The notes under the pieces: model-generated
Database searches by the model: none
What the model saw: only the letters and a program-made list of their open reading frames with translations
What the model was told of the DNA's origin: nothing
Source of the DNA: CAVQGZ01 sp963714455
GTDB taxonomy: Bacteria > Actinomycetota > Actinomycetes > Jiangellales > Jiangellaceae
Direction: 5' to 3'
DNA: 64,000 nt
Assembly (NCBI GenBank): GCA_963714455.1
Contig: CAVQON010000021.1
Coordinates: 62,001-126,000 of the forward strand
Part shown: positions 10,029 through 18,499 of the stretch, in pieces
Numbering within the stretch: position 1 is the first letter of the stretch
How the letters are laid out: each line of letters starts with the position of its first letter
Position numbers and translations under genes: made by a program

Positions 10029-10478
10029 TCAGCGCTCCGGCACCGCGGAGTGGCAGGTGCGCAACCCGTCTGCCAGCAGGTCACCCTGCGGTCTCGGGTT
10101 GGTGCGCAGGTCGTCCTCGCTGGTCAGCGCGAGGTCGGGAGCCCACCGGTACGACTCGTCGACCGTCAGCAGGTACCAGCGGTACGCGTCACGGCCGGCC
10201 GGGTCGCGTTGGGGCGACGGCGTGGGCACGAAGCAGTGAACCTGGATGACGGCGCCGTCGATCAGTGCCCCGGCAACGGCGGCTTCGACCGTGAAGTCTC
10301 GTGAGGCGTAGGCGTCGAGGCTGCAGCCAGGACCGTCGCAGAGCGTCGAGCCGTGCCATGCCGCGGCGTCGACGGTCCACGGCTTGCCGGTCGGCACCTC
10401 GGCGCTGCAGCCGGCGCCGGTGCCGGCCAGCCCGGCCAACGAGGCGGCCGCGATCACGCCGAGGTGGGATCTGCGCAT
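10029..10478 (-). CDS. Putative lipoprotein of unknown function
   Basis: A 149-residue secreted protein. The ATG at 10478 gives a classic lipoprotein signal peptide: MRRSHLG, a hydrophobic stretch, then a lipobox ending GAGC with the lipidated Cys around residue 24. The mature part has several further cysteines and no recognised domain. A longer upstream frame exists but would bury the signal. It ends 1 bp from the response-regulator stop (convergent), so it may belong to the same envelope-signalling locus. Confidence 0.7.
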   Translation of the reverse strand: MRRSHLGVIAAASLAGLAGTGAGCSAEVPTGKPWTVDAAAWHGSTLCDGPGCSLDAYASRDFTVEAAVAGALIDGAVIQVHCFVPTPSPQRDPAGRDAYRWYLLTVDESYRWAPDLALTSEDDLRTNPRPQGDLLADGLRTCHSAVPER

Positions 10479-10510
10479 GACGGCGAACCGTATCGACCTA
10501 CGCTGGTGCG

Positions 10511-10993
10511 GTGCCACGCACTGCCGAGCCGGGGTCCGGGCCATGGCTGGCCGACCCGCAGCGAGCAGCCGCGGTGCTCACCGTCGTGGGCGTCGCGATG
10601 CTCGGTGCGCTCGGGCTGGGAACGCGGGCACTCGTGAGCGACGCCGCCACCGCCGTCATTCCGACCCGAGGCGAGCTGTGCGCGCAGTACGACCAGTTCG
10701 TGGCCCAGTTCGACGACGGCGGAGTCTTCGGCACCCAGGCCAGCGTGCAAGCCGCGCGCAAGCTCTCGGTCATGGCTGCCCGCTACGACCAGCCGACCGA
10801 TGACGCGTCCCTCGCCGACGGCAACCCTCCGGTGGCGCAGGCCGGGGACGACATCAACACCGTCCTGCGGTCGGTCGCGTGGGAGCAGCGTGACCTGCTC
10901 ACCGCCACCCGACCGGTGGCGCTGGAGTGCGGCTGGGACTGGCCGGTCACGACGACACCGCCACCGGCTGCTCCGCAACCGCCGGCCAGCTGA
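10511..10993 (+). CDS. Membrane-anchored hypothetical protein
   Basis: A 160-residue protein with GTG start at 10511; TACGCT at 10499-10504 is placed as a -10 for a leaderless message. One hydrophobic segment (about residues 18-42) would anchor it in the membrane with an extracytoplasmic domain holding a few cysteines, and a Pro-rich tail. No family recognised. Its last 47 bp overlap the 3' end of the convergent histidine kinase gene. Confidence 0.6.
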   Translation: MPRTAEPGSGPWLADPQRAAAVLTVVGVAMLGALGLGTRALVSDAATAVIPTRGELCAQYDQFVAQFDDGGVFGTQASVQAARKLSVMAARYDQPTDDASLADGNPPVAQAGDDINTVLRSVAWEQRDLLTATRPVALECGWDWPVTTTPPPAAPQPPAS

Positions 10994-13223
10994 CCTCCAT
11001 CCACCACCCGTCCTCGTCGCTGATCACCTCGATCCCGTCGGCTGGGGCACCACGACGGTGCGGGGGCTGCTCCGACAACCCCGGCACGTGCACGATGAGG
11101 GCGCCGTGAGCCTTGTGGCCGACCCCGGTGATCACCATCGACTCCGCGTTCTCGAGCGTCAGGGGGGAGTGGCGGCGCAGGGTCTCCACGACAGCGGGCG
11201 AGGGCACCGGCAGGCGGGCCAGGTCACCGCGCACCTGCACGTCCAGCCCGGCGTCGTGGGCGCGGGTCAGCAGAGCGAGCACGGCTTCACGTATTCCCGG
11301 CGGTGCGGAGGCGGCGCTCACCAGGCCACGCAGGTAGCCCGACTCCTCGCGACACCGCTGCCGGACGTCGCTCGAGCGCGGGTCGGCACTGCCGTCCCCG
11401 ATGGCAGCCAGCAGAGGGATGCAGGAGTCGAGGGCGGGCTGGAACCACTGCTGCTGCTCGGTGCGGGCGGCGGCTGCCCGCATTCGATCCCACTCGGCCT
11501 CCCGGCGCTGCTGGTTGGCGCGTCCGACGGCGTCGGCCTGCCGGGTGAGTGCTCGTCCGGCGATGAGGCTGGCGACGAAGACCGCCAGCGCGACGCTGGA
11601 TGCGGTGACCGCGACGCTGGGGCAACCGGCGAACACGTCGGCCCATACCGAGGAGGCGACCAACGTGGCGGCGATGAAGGCCGGGGCGGCCAACGAGGCG
11701 TGCCACCACCGACTGGCCGTCAGCATCACGACCACGACCAAGGGAAGGCGAGGGTCCACCCAGCCGAGGGTGCCGAACGTGCTGGAGCAGTAGGTGTCCG
11801 AAGCGATCGTCCAGAACGGGGCGAGGCATGCCAGAGCCACGGTCACCACGCCCACGCCGAGGGGCATCCACCGATCCTGGCGCAGGTTGTAGGTCACCAG
11901 CAGCCCCCACCCGCCCAGCAGCAGACCCCCGACCAGGGCCACGGCCGGCCGCTCGAACGCCTGCCACTCCGCCAGCACCACGAGGCTGGTGAAGATCGTC
12001 GCTGCCAGCAGCAGGGCGCCCAGGGTCCGGACGACCACCGTCGTGACAGCGTCGGCGACGGGCTCGTCGTCGTTCTGGCGCACCCACGTGAGAGCGACGC
12101 TCGTCCCGCGTCCCGGGGCACTCGTGACCGTCGTGGTGCCACCGACGCTGGCCATGCGGCCCGCCACCGAGTGTCGCAGCCCGTAGCGGTGTTGGGTGCT
12201 CTGCGGGTCGAAGCCGACTCCGTCGTCGGTGACCGTGGCGCTCACCTCGCTCCCGGTGGCGGTCACGGTGAGTACGGCAGTGTCGACCTCGGCGTGCTTC
12301 GCCACGTTGAGCAGTGCTTCTTCGATGCTTCCAGTGAGGGCGTCGCGCACGCCCGCGGGCACGTCGCACGTCTCGAGCGGGTCACCGTCCGCGTGCAGCG
12401 ACACCGTCACACCCTGGGTCTCGGCGCGCGACACGACCTGGTGCAGGGCAGGCAGCAAGGGTTTCACGCCACCGGAGTGAGTCTCGGTCGTCTCCTGCAG
12501 GCGCCGTGCGTCCTCCACGCAGCGGCGCCGTTGGTCGTCGGACGACCCCCGAGGGCTGAGCGCGATGGCGTTGAGGGTGTTGAGCGCCGTGTCGTGCAGA
12601 AGGGACATGCGTGCCGTCATGGCGTCCTCGCGCCACCGCTGCTCGACCGCAGACTGGCGGCGCTGCTCCTCCGAGACCAGCATCCTGTCGGCTCGCTCCG
12701 ACGATCGCATGAGCACTGCTCGAATCATGAGTCCCAGCAGCCCGAGCCCGATCACCAGCGCGGCCTCGGTGAGCGGCACGCCGAGCCGAACGGGGGAGTC
12801 CTCGCGCAACATCTCCTGTGCGCGTTGCAGCGAGCCGAGCGCGACGACGAAGACGGCCGTGGGGATGAAGAGCCGCCGCGGGCCGACGAACCCCATGACG
12901 CTCAGCAGCATGGCGCAGGCGACGGTGATCTGGACCCACGGGGCGACCAGCCCCGACAGCTCACGGGCCACGACCGTGCCCACGGCCAGCGCCAGCGCCA
13001 GCGCCAGCAGCGCTCGCACGCGCAGCGGGTCGGGCAAGAACCGGGCTGCCAGCATCGCGAGGCCGGCCACCAGCCAGGCGATCGCCAGTGGCACCCGCAC
13101 CGGGGCCTTCTCCACGCTGGCGTCCAGCGCCACCTCGAGGGCGCCAGCCAGCACCCAGAGGGAGATCCAGTACGCCGCAAGCGCGCCCAGCACGCTCTCG
13201 GCGACCTCGGAGAGACTCTTCAC
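10947..13223 (-). CDS. Tandem-duplicated histidine kinase with degenerate second half
   Basis: A 758-residue membrane protein. First half: about five helices (12-172), a HisKA_3-like dimerisation helix with phospho-His210 in SLLHDTALNTL, and a HATPase with N-box EEALLNVAKH (301-310), G1 DDGVGFD (333-339) and a glycine-rich GRGTSVAL. Second half repeats the plan: helices (about 395-555) and a related DHp helix where QWFQPALDS (592-600) replaces the histidine motif, followed by a region lacking N- and G-boxes. So one active kinase is fused to a pseudokinase copy. The NarL-type regulator at 9377 is the probable partner. Confidence 0.85.
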   Translation of the reverse strand: MKSLSEVAESVLGALAAYWISLWVLAGALEVALDASVEKAPVRVPLAIAWLVAGLAMLAARFLPDPLRVRALLALALALAVGTVVARELSGLVAPWVQITVACAMLLSVMGFVGPRRLFIPTAVFVVALGSLQRAQEMLREDSPVRLGVPLTEAALVIGLGLLGLMIRAVLMRSSERADRMLVSEEQRRQSAVEQRWREDAMTARMSLLHDTALNTLNAIALSPRGSSDDQRRRCVEDARRLQETTETHSGGVKPLLPALHQVVSRAETQGVTVSLHADGDPLETCDVPAGVRDALTGSIEEALLNVAKHAEVDTAVLTVTATGSEVSATVTDDGVGFDPQSTQHRYGLRHSVAGRMASVGGTTTVTSAPGRGTSVALTWVRQNDDEPVADAVTTVVVRTLGALLLAATIFTSLVVLAEWQAFERPAVALVGGLLLGGWGLLVTYNLRQDRWMPLGVGVVTVALACLAPFWTIASDTYCSSTFGTLGWVDPRLPLVVVVMLTASRWWHASLAAPAFIAATLVASSVWADVFAGCPSVAVTASSVALAVFVASLIAGRALTRQADAVGRANQQRREAEWDRMRAAAARTEQQQWFQPALDSCIPLLAAIGDGSADPRSSDVRQRCREESGYLRGLVSAASAPPGIREAVLALLTRAHDAGLDVQVRGDLARLPVPSPAVVETLRRHSPLTLENAESMVITGVGHKAHGALIVHVPGLSEQPPHRRGAPADGIEVISDEDGWWMEVSWPAVAEQPVAVSS

Positions 13224-13353
13224 TGCCCCTCCTCACTGCCCCGTCTCGCGCAGCGACGGGCACAGGTTAGTCGCCACGCTCCTGGCCCGTGGAATTGCAT
13301 CGAACCTGCGCGTTCGTCGTGCTGATCCCGCCCGCGCACTACCGTCGTTGCGC

Positions 13354-14814
13354 ATGGGAGACGACACGACCCGCATGCGGGCGATCGACGCGGTCTGGCT
13401 CGATGCCGAGACAGGGGGACCGCCGATCGCCGTCGGGTCGCTCGTGCTGGCCCAGGGCCCCGCGCCCACGGTTGACGAGGTACGCGCCGGTCTGGCCTCG
13501 CGCCTGCCCCGCATGCCCCGGCTGTCCGAGCGGGTGGTGACCTCGCGGGGTCCGGTGCGCCGACCGACCTGGGCGCCCGCCGAGGTCGACCTCGCCCACC
13601 ACGTCCGCGAACTCGCGGTCGAGGCACCGGCCGACATGGCCGCCATCGAGGACGCCGTCTCGGCCGTCATGGTCACCCCGATGGACCTCGACAAGCCGCT
13701 CTGGGACGTCCACCTGCTGACCGGGCTCGCCCCCGACCTGTTCGGAGTCGTCGTGCGCCTGCACCACGCCGTGGCCGACGGCAGCGGGTCGATGGTGCTG
13801 ATGGGTCACCTGTTCGACGTCGAGCCCGACGGGGGCACGACGCTGTCGGACTACTTCGTCGCAGCGTCGGCGCAGGCCGCGCAGAGCCGGGCGCCCCAGA
13901 GCCCCGCGGAGGAGGATGCGTCCAAGCGCGCGATGGTCCGGGATGCGGCCAGCAAGGGTGGGGACCTGACGTTGCGCGCTCTTCGCAAGGTGGTTCTCGA
14001 CCCGGTCGAGGCCGCGCGGCGAGTGGGTGGGGCCGCCCAGCAGCTCGGCGACGACCTGAGCCAGATGACCGCCGAGGCCGCCCGCACCGCGGGGGCAGTC
14101 GGGGCCACCCTGGCCCCCCGCACGCATTCCCTGCTCAGCGGCGACCCGAGGAACGACCGGCACTGGCGCACGACGCGGGTCAGCCTCGCGGACGTCAAAC
14201 GTATCCGCGCCGCCTACGGCGTCACGGTGAACGACGTGGTGATGGCGCTGGCTTCCGGCGGCTACGGCGACCTGATGCGGGGTCGCGGGCAGTCCACCGA
14301 CGACGAGTTCGTGAAGATCCTCATCCCGGTGTCCACGCGCGCCCCGCACGACTTCGCGTCCAACAACCAGGTGACCGGCCTGTTCATCCAGCTTCCGGTG
14401 TCGGGCGCGGCGCCGCAGCGGCTGAGGTGGATCGCCGAGCACATCAACACGCTCAAGGACGCCGGCACGGCAGCGGCCACGAAGGTGCTTCTCGACATGC
14501 TGGACGTGGCCCCGGCGGGCATCCAGACGCTGGTCGTGCGCTCGGACACGCCCGTCCCGGAGTGGGCGGTCGACTCGCTGGTGACGAACGTGCCGGGCCC
14601 GCAGTTCCCGCTGTACGTGATGGGCCGGCGGGTGAGCGCGAACTACCCGATCATCCCGCTGGGCCGCCCGCTCTGGTGCTCGATCGGCGTGCTGAGCTAC
14701 GACGGCCTGCTGGAGTTCGGCATGGCCGCCGGGGACGGCGGGGCCGAGGCGGTCGTCGCCCTTGCCGACGGCATCCAGGCCAGCCTCGCCGAGCTGCTCG
14801 ACGGGCTGGCCTGA
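13354..14814 (+). CDS. Wax ester synthase/diacylglycerol acyltransferase (WS/DGAT)
   Basis: A 486-residue acyltransferase of the WS/DGAT family, which makes triacylglycerol or wax esters from acyl-CoA. The catalytic HHxxxDG motif is HHAVADG at 137-143; 'PLWDVHLL' upstream and the C-terminal NVPGP motif with downstream hydrophobic segment are typical. I used the ATG at 13354 because earlier parts of the open frame are antisense to the kinase gene. Storage-lipid synthesis is a trait of many actinobacteria. Confidence 0.93.
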   Translation: MGDDTTRMRAIDAVWLDAETGGPPIAVGSLVLAQGPAPTVDEVRAGLASRLPRMPRLSERVVTSRGPVRRPTWAPAEVDLAHHVRELAVEAPADMAAIEDAVSAVMVTPMDLDKPLWDVHLLTGLAPDLFGVVVRLHHAVADGSGSMVLMGHLFDVEPDGGTTLSDYFVAASAQAAQSRAPQSPAEEDASKRAMVRDAASKGGDLTLRALRKVVLDPVEAARRVGGAAQQLGDDLSQMTAEAARTAGAVGATLAPRTHSLLSGDPRNDRHWRTTRVSLADVKRIRAAYGVTVNDVVMALASGGYGDLMRGRGQSTDDEFVKILIPVSTRAPHDFASNNQVTGLFIQLPVSGAAPQRLRWIAEHINTLKDAGTAAATKVLLDMLDVAPAGIQTLVVRSDTPVPEWAVDSLVTNVPGPQFPLYVMGRRVSANYPIIPLGRPLWCSIGVLSYDGLLEFGMAAGDGGAEAVVALADGIQASLAELLDGLA

Positions 14815-14826
14815 CTGCCGTGCGGC

Positions 14827-15384
14827 TCAGATGAACAGCAGCTGAGCCCCATCGGTGAGGGTGATGAAGTCGGCCGCGTTGATGATGTCGGTGACGCCTT
14901 CGTAGAGGTCGTCCATGTCGACCTTGTTCATGTCCGCGCTCATCTGGCACCCCCAGAGCTGGCCACCGGCGGCCACGATCTGGTCGAGGAACTCCCGCAC
15001 ACCCGGGATGTCCATCTCGTCGAGCTGCTCCTTGAGCATCTTGGTGGCCATCGACGTCATGCCGGGCATCGGCATGACCGCCTGTGGGATGCGGATGTCG
15101 CGGCCCTTCACCGGGAAGTGCATCGCTGTGTTGCCAGCGGGGCTGAACTGAAGGTCGTCCATGCGGCTGTCGATGATCATGTCGAAGCCCCAGAACGTGA
15201 AGAACAGGTGCGTCTCGACGCCCTCGCCCAGTGCGGCGTTTGCCAGCACGAGGGCGGGGTAGGCCATGTCGAGGTTGCCCTTGGAGCAGATGATCGCCAT
15301 CTTGCGGTCGGTCTCGTCGTCGCCGAAGTCCGGGACGATCATGGGCGCGGCGGTGGTGTCGGTGGTGTCGAGAGTGTCGGTCAT
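14827..15384 (-). CDS. DsrE/DsrF-like (DrsE_2) sulfur-carrier protein
   Basis: A 185-residue protein of the DsrE-like superfamily: 'AIICSKGNLDMAYPAL' opening, a central 'HLFFTFWGF' strand, and 'LWGCQMSADM' near the end. Cys33 and Cys146 are candidates for carrying persulfide. The family relays sulfane sulfur between rhodaneses, TusA and DsrC. It is the last gene of the five-gene sulfur operon, starting 2 bp after the DsrC-like gene. The ATG at 15384 is used; the longer frame runs into the neighbour. Confidence 0.88.
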   Translation of the reverse strand: MTDTLDTTDTTAAPMIVPDFGDDETDRKMAIICSKGNLDMAYPALVLANAALGEGVETHLFFTFWGFDMIIDSRMDDLQFSPAGNTAMHFPVKGRDIRIPQAVMPMPGMTSMATKMLKEQLDEMDIPGVREFLDQIVAAGGQLWGCQMSADMNKVDMDDLYEGVTDIINAADFITLTDGAQLLFI

Positions 15385-15386
15385 GC

Positions 15387-15701
15387 TCACACGCAGCCCT
15401 TCGGCTTGGGCAGGCCGGCGACGTAGCTCATCTTGCGGCCCGGCTTCTTGGGGAACAGCTGAAACTGCTCCTTGGTGGGGATGCCGCCGACGTTCTGAAC
15501 GCGGCGGGTCGTGGCGGTCTCGCCCTTGACCGTGAAGTCCTGGCGCAAGAACCGGATGACGTCCCAGTGACGGTCGGTCATCTCGATGCCGATGTTGGCG
15601 GCCAGGGCAGCGGCGATCTCTTCGTTCCACTCGTCGTACTCGGTCAAGAAGCCCTCGTCGTTGACGTGGACCTCGCTACCGGCGATGGCGGTGACGGGCA
15701 T
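15387..15701 (-). CDS. DsrC/TusE-family sulfur carrier
   Basis: A 104-residue protein with the DsrC/TusE fold signatures 'EWNEEIAAALA', 'HWDVIRFLR' and the flexible C-terminal arm ending LPKPKGCV, in which the penultimate Cys binds sulfur. The second arm cysteine of true DsrC, 11 residues upstream, is replaced by Ser, so this is the single-cysteine TusE/RspA-like type. It sits between the DUF1641 and DsrE-like genes without any dissimilatory sulfite reductase genes in view, pointing to sulfur transfer or regulation rather than sulfate respiration. Confidence 0.9.
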   Translation of the reverse strand: MPVTAIAGSEVHVNDEGFLTEYDEWNEEIAAALAANIGIEMTDRHWDVIRFLRQDFTVKGETATTRRVQNVGGIPTKEQFQLFPKKPGRKMSYVAGLPKPKGCV

Positions 15702-15733
15702 TGCTCGAACCTCTTTCTGTGGATGGGTGGGGA

Positions 15734-16477
15734 TCAGGGGTGGGTCGAGGGCCGCGGGCCGCCGTTGGGCGCGCTCTCCTCGCCGATGGTGCGCAGCAGC
15801 CCGAGCGTCCGGTTGAGACCGCGTCGCACCTCCGGGTCGCGCATCTGCTTGACCAGCGCGAACGTGGTCGGCGGCTTCTGGTCGCCGTCGTCGGACATGG
15901 TCTGCAGGGAGACACCGGTGCGGTTGAGCAGGGTCATCACCTCGGGCTGCGTCAGCTCCTTGACGGTGTTGAGGATCAGCACGAGGTTCTCGCGCAGCGC
16001 GACCACGTCGTCCTCGGTGAACGAGGTGACGACCTCTTCGACCATCTCGGCACCGTGGCGGGCGAAGGTGAAGTAGCCCTTGCGCTCGGCCTCGGCCAGG
16101 CTCTCCGACAGCTTGGCCACGCCAGACCCGGCGATCGAGTTCACCTCGTGCGTCAGCTCGGCCATGCTGTCGAGCTGGACGAGCATCGCCTGCAGCTTGG
16201 GCACCGAGCGGGCCAGCGTGCGGGCGAGCTCGGCGACGTCCTCGATCGTTACGTCGGCGCTCAGCTCTTGCAGCTCGCGACTGGCCACCGCCATGGCGTC
16301 GCGGGTGACCGGTGCGAGCTCGTGGCTCAGCTCCTGCCACTGCTCGCGCGACTCCCGCGCTCGGCGCATCTCCGCGACGAGCTCGTCGACCTGGGCGCTG
16401 AGGTGGTCGAGGCGGTCCTCGACGCTGCCGGCGGCAGGTGATGCCGGCGCTGCTGGGGCTTCGGGTGCTGCGGTCAT
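15734..16477 (-). CDS. DUF1641-domain protein
   Basis: A 247-residue, largely helical protein with an Ala/Pro-rich N-terminus, coiled-coil-prone middle and a C-terminal DUF1641 core ('LRENLVLILNTVKELTQPEV', then 'TFALVKQMRDPEVRRGLNRTLGLLR'). DUF1641 proteins are frequent neighbours of sulfide:quinone oxidoreductase-like flavoproteins and formate dehydrogenase genes; their role is unknown. Its ATG overlaps the flavoprotein stop by 4 bp, implying coupled synthesis and perhaps complex formation. Confidence 0.82.
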   Translation of the reverse strand: MTAAPEAPAAPASPAAGSVEDRLDHLSAQVDELVAEMRRARESREQWQELSHELAPVTRDAMAVASRELQELSADVTIEDVAELARTLARSVPKLQAMLVQLDSMAELTHEVNSIAGSGVAKLSESLAEAERKGYFTFARHGAEMVEEVVTSFTEDDVVALRENLVLILNTVKELTQPEVMTLLNRTGVSLQTMSDDGDQKPPTTFALVKQMRDPEVRRGLNRTLGLLRTIGEESAPNGGPRPSTHP

Positions 16478-17712
16478 GCGGCGTCCTCGATCTGCTTGCC
16501 GGCCATCGACATGAGCGCGGGCAGAGGGAGCTCCTTGCCGGGGAGCAGCACGTTCCAGTACATCCAGCGGAACATCACCTTGCCCCAGTGGTTCATCTCG
16601 GTCTCGGTCAGCAGGCTGAAGGGCCCGATGCCCGGCAACGGGTACTTGCCCGGCAGGGGCTCGGTCTCGTAGTTGAAGTCGATGAGCAGGCCCTTGCCGT
16701 GGCCGGTCTCGATGAAGCAGTTGGCGTGCCCGTCGAACTTCTCCGTCATGGCCAGGCCCTGGACGTGGCGCAAGAAGTTGGTGGGGAACAGGTCCATGGC
16801 GAAGTGGGCCACCGAGCCGGCCTTGGACGCGGGGATGTCGGAGGCGTCGCCGATGGCGAAGATGTTGTCGTACTGCGTCGAGAGCAGCGTCTCTTTGTCG
16901 ACGGGGACGTAGTTGAGCTCGTCGCCCAGGTCGGAGCGGGCGATGAAGTCCGCACCCATGTTCAGCGGCACTGTGACCAGCAGGTCGTAGTCGATCTCAC
17001 GCTCGTCGTAGCTGACGAGCTTCTTGGCCTCGGGGTCGATCGACTCGACCATGAAGTCGGGCTCCAGCGCGATCTGGCGCTCGTCCAGCATCGAGCCGAG
17101 GTACCTCGACGACACCGGCTTGGTGAACGCGCCCTCCAACGGGGTGACGTAGGTGATGTCGACGGAGTCGCGCAGGCCCTGCTCGTCGAAGAAGGCATCG
17201 GCCAAGAAGGTGAACTCCAGCGGCGCCACCGGGCACTTGATCGGCATCTCGGTGACGTGGATGACGAGCTTGCCGCCCTGCCACGTCTTGAGCACCTCGG
17301 CCAGCCGCGATGCCCCGTCGAACGTGTAGAACTCGTGGACGGAGCCGCCCATGTCGTCGGCCATGCCGGGCGTCTCGTCCGGACGCGGCGTGGTGCCGGT
17401 CGCGATGATCAGGTAGTCGTACGGCAGGCGCGAGCCGTCCTCGAGCAGCACCGCGTTCTCGTCGGCGACCACCCGGTCGACGCTCGCCTTGACGAGCTCG
17501 ACGCCGGACGGCACGAATCGCTTGGTGGGCTTGACCACCTCGTCGGGCTGGTAGATGCCGAAGGGGATGAACAGGTACCCCGGCTGGTAGTGGTGGGTGT
17601 CGCTGGGGTCGACGACGGTGATCGTCCACTCGTCGCGTGACAGCTTGGGGCGCAGCTTGTTGACGGCCATCGTCCCGGCGGTGCCCGCTCCGAGCACCAG
17701 CAGCCTCTTCAT
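16474..17712 (-). CDS. Sulfide:quinone oxidoreductase-like flavoprotein
   Basis: A 412-residue FAD-dependent disulfide-reductase-fold enzyme. The N-terminal dinucleotide motif is GAGTAG (8-13), a second ATGTTPRP is at 104-111, and AIGDASD (286-292) is the FAD-binding end motif. Cys160 (IKCPVAP) matches the conserved catalytic Cys of SQR and Cys332 is the probable partner; the third Cys of classical SQRs is missing. It would oxidise sulfide or a persulfide and pass electrons to the membrane quinone pool. An AGGAG precedes the ATG at 17712. Confidence 0.88.
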   Translation of the reverse strand: MKRLLVLGAGTAGTMAVNKLRPKLSRDEWTITVVDPSDTHHYQPGYLFIPFGIYQPDEVVKPTKRFVPSGVELVKASVDRVVADENAVLLEDGSRLPYDYLIIATGTTPRPDETPGMADDMGGSVHEFYTFDGASRLAEVLKTWQGGKLVIHVTEMPIKCPVAPLEFTFLADAFFDEQGLRDSVDITYVTPLEGAFTKPVSSRYLGSMLDERQIALEPDFMVESIDPEAKKLVSYDEREIDYDLLVTVPLNMGADFIARSDLGDELNYVPVDKETLLSTQYDNIFAIGDASDIPASKAGSVAHFAMDLFPTNFLRHVQGLAMTEKFDGHANCFIETGHGKGLLIDFNYETEPLPGKYPLPGIGPFSLLTETEMNHWGKVMFRWMYWNVLLPGKELPLPALMSMAGKQIEDAA

Positions 17713-17731
17713 TCGTGTCTCCTTCGGTTGT

Positions 17732-18412
17732 TCAGTGGGTCGGGTCGGCGGAGTCGCGGACCTGGGAAGCGCGGGAGGTCTCCGCCGCCCGCGACAGCGC
17801 GGCGGAGACCTTGGGCAGGGCGTCGAGCACGACACGGCGCTGCTCGGCGGTCAGCTCGTGAAGCCCGCCGGCGTGCTCGCCGGCGGGGGCGACCCCACCC
17901 GCCAGCACCATGCCCACGAGCTCGGAGCCGAATCGGACGAAGACACGAGCGCACTCGAAACCGAGGGATGCCTGCTGGAACCGGGGAGCGAAGTCGAGGT
18001 CTTCGGCCATGGCCCGCCACTCGGCGGTGCACGCCGCGAGCGTCTCGTCGTCCTGCGCGCGCTCGGCGAACCACGGGCAGGGGTTCGCGACCTCCGAGAT
18101 CGGACGCCCCTGCATGTCGGTGGCGACCATCATCACGCCCAGCATCGGCGCCGAGACGTCGAGCACAGCCTGCACCGGCGCGGGGTCGAGCGGGGTCCGC
18201 CCGGGCGTGAAGCCGCCGCCGGCGAGCAGCGTCTGCACACCGTCGGCCGGAAAGCGCCACTGGCGTCCCACCTTGACCGCGGGAAGGCGTCCGTCGGCGG
18301 CCATCCGGTAGATCGTGGTGGCGTCGACGTGCAGCCTGTCCTGCACCTGCTTCGCGGTGAGCAGGTCGGGGGCCGCTCCTGTGTCAGCCTGCGCGCCCTG
18401 CCTGTTCTGCAC
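17732..18412 (-). CDS. Excisionase-type HTH regulator with PocR-like sensor domain
   Basis: A 226-residue regulator with GTG start. Residues 16-62 form a MerR/excisionase-type HTH ('LTAKQVQDRLHVDATTIYRM', 'RQWRFPADGV'). Residues 78-165 resemble the PocR ligand-sensing domain, with Cys112, Cys128 and Cys154 able to bind a metal or react with sulfur species. It is the first gene of the sulfur operon, 19 bp before the SQR-like gene, so it is the likely local regulator. Inference: reactive sulfur is sensed through these cysteines. Confidence 0.78.
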   Translation of the reverse strand: MQNRQGAQADTGAAPDLLTAKQVQDRLHVDATTIYRMAADGRLPAVKVGRQWRFPADGVQTLLAGGGFTPGRTPLDPAPVQAVLDVSAPMLGVMMVATDMQGRPISEVANPCPWFAERAQDDETLAACTAEWRAMAEDLDFAPRFQQASLGFECARVFVRFGSELVGMVLAGGVAPAGEHAGGLHELTAEQRRVVLDALPKVSAALSRAAETSRASQVRDSADPTH

Positions 18413-18414
18413 GC

Positions 18415-18432
18415 TATGCAGGTTATGCAGGT
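18415..18432 (-). promoter_or_regulatory. Tandem 9-bp direct repeats upstream of sulfur operon
   Basis: Read on the minus strand, ACCTGCATA occurs twice head to tail (18432-18424 and 18423-18415), immediately before the GTG of the HTH/PocR regulator, and the related GTGCAG follows. A tandem repeat overlapping the presumed transcription start is a natural autoregulatory operator. Confidence 0.5.
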
Positions 18433-18499
18433 TGCTTGCGCATGGATTGGGTCAAAAGGCCCGATTCCGGTGGGACGTTCGCGCGGGTCCGCGGCGTCG

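Noticed and set aside
12565..13353. 5' extension of the WS/DGAT frame
   Set aside because: The upstream 263 codons are antisense to the histidine kinase; the enzyme's own start fits at 13354.
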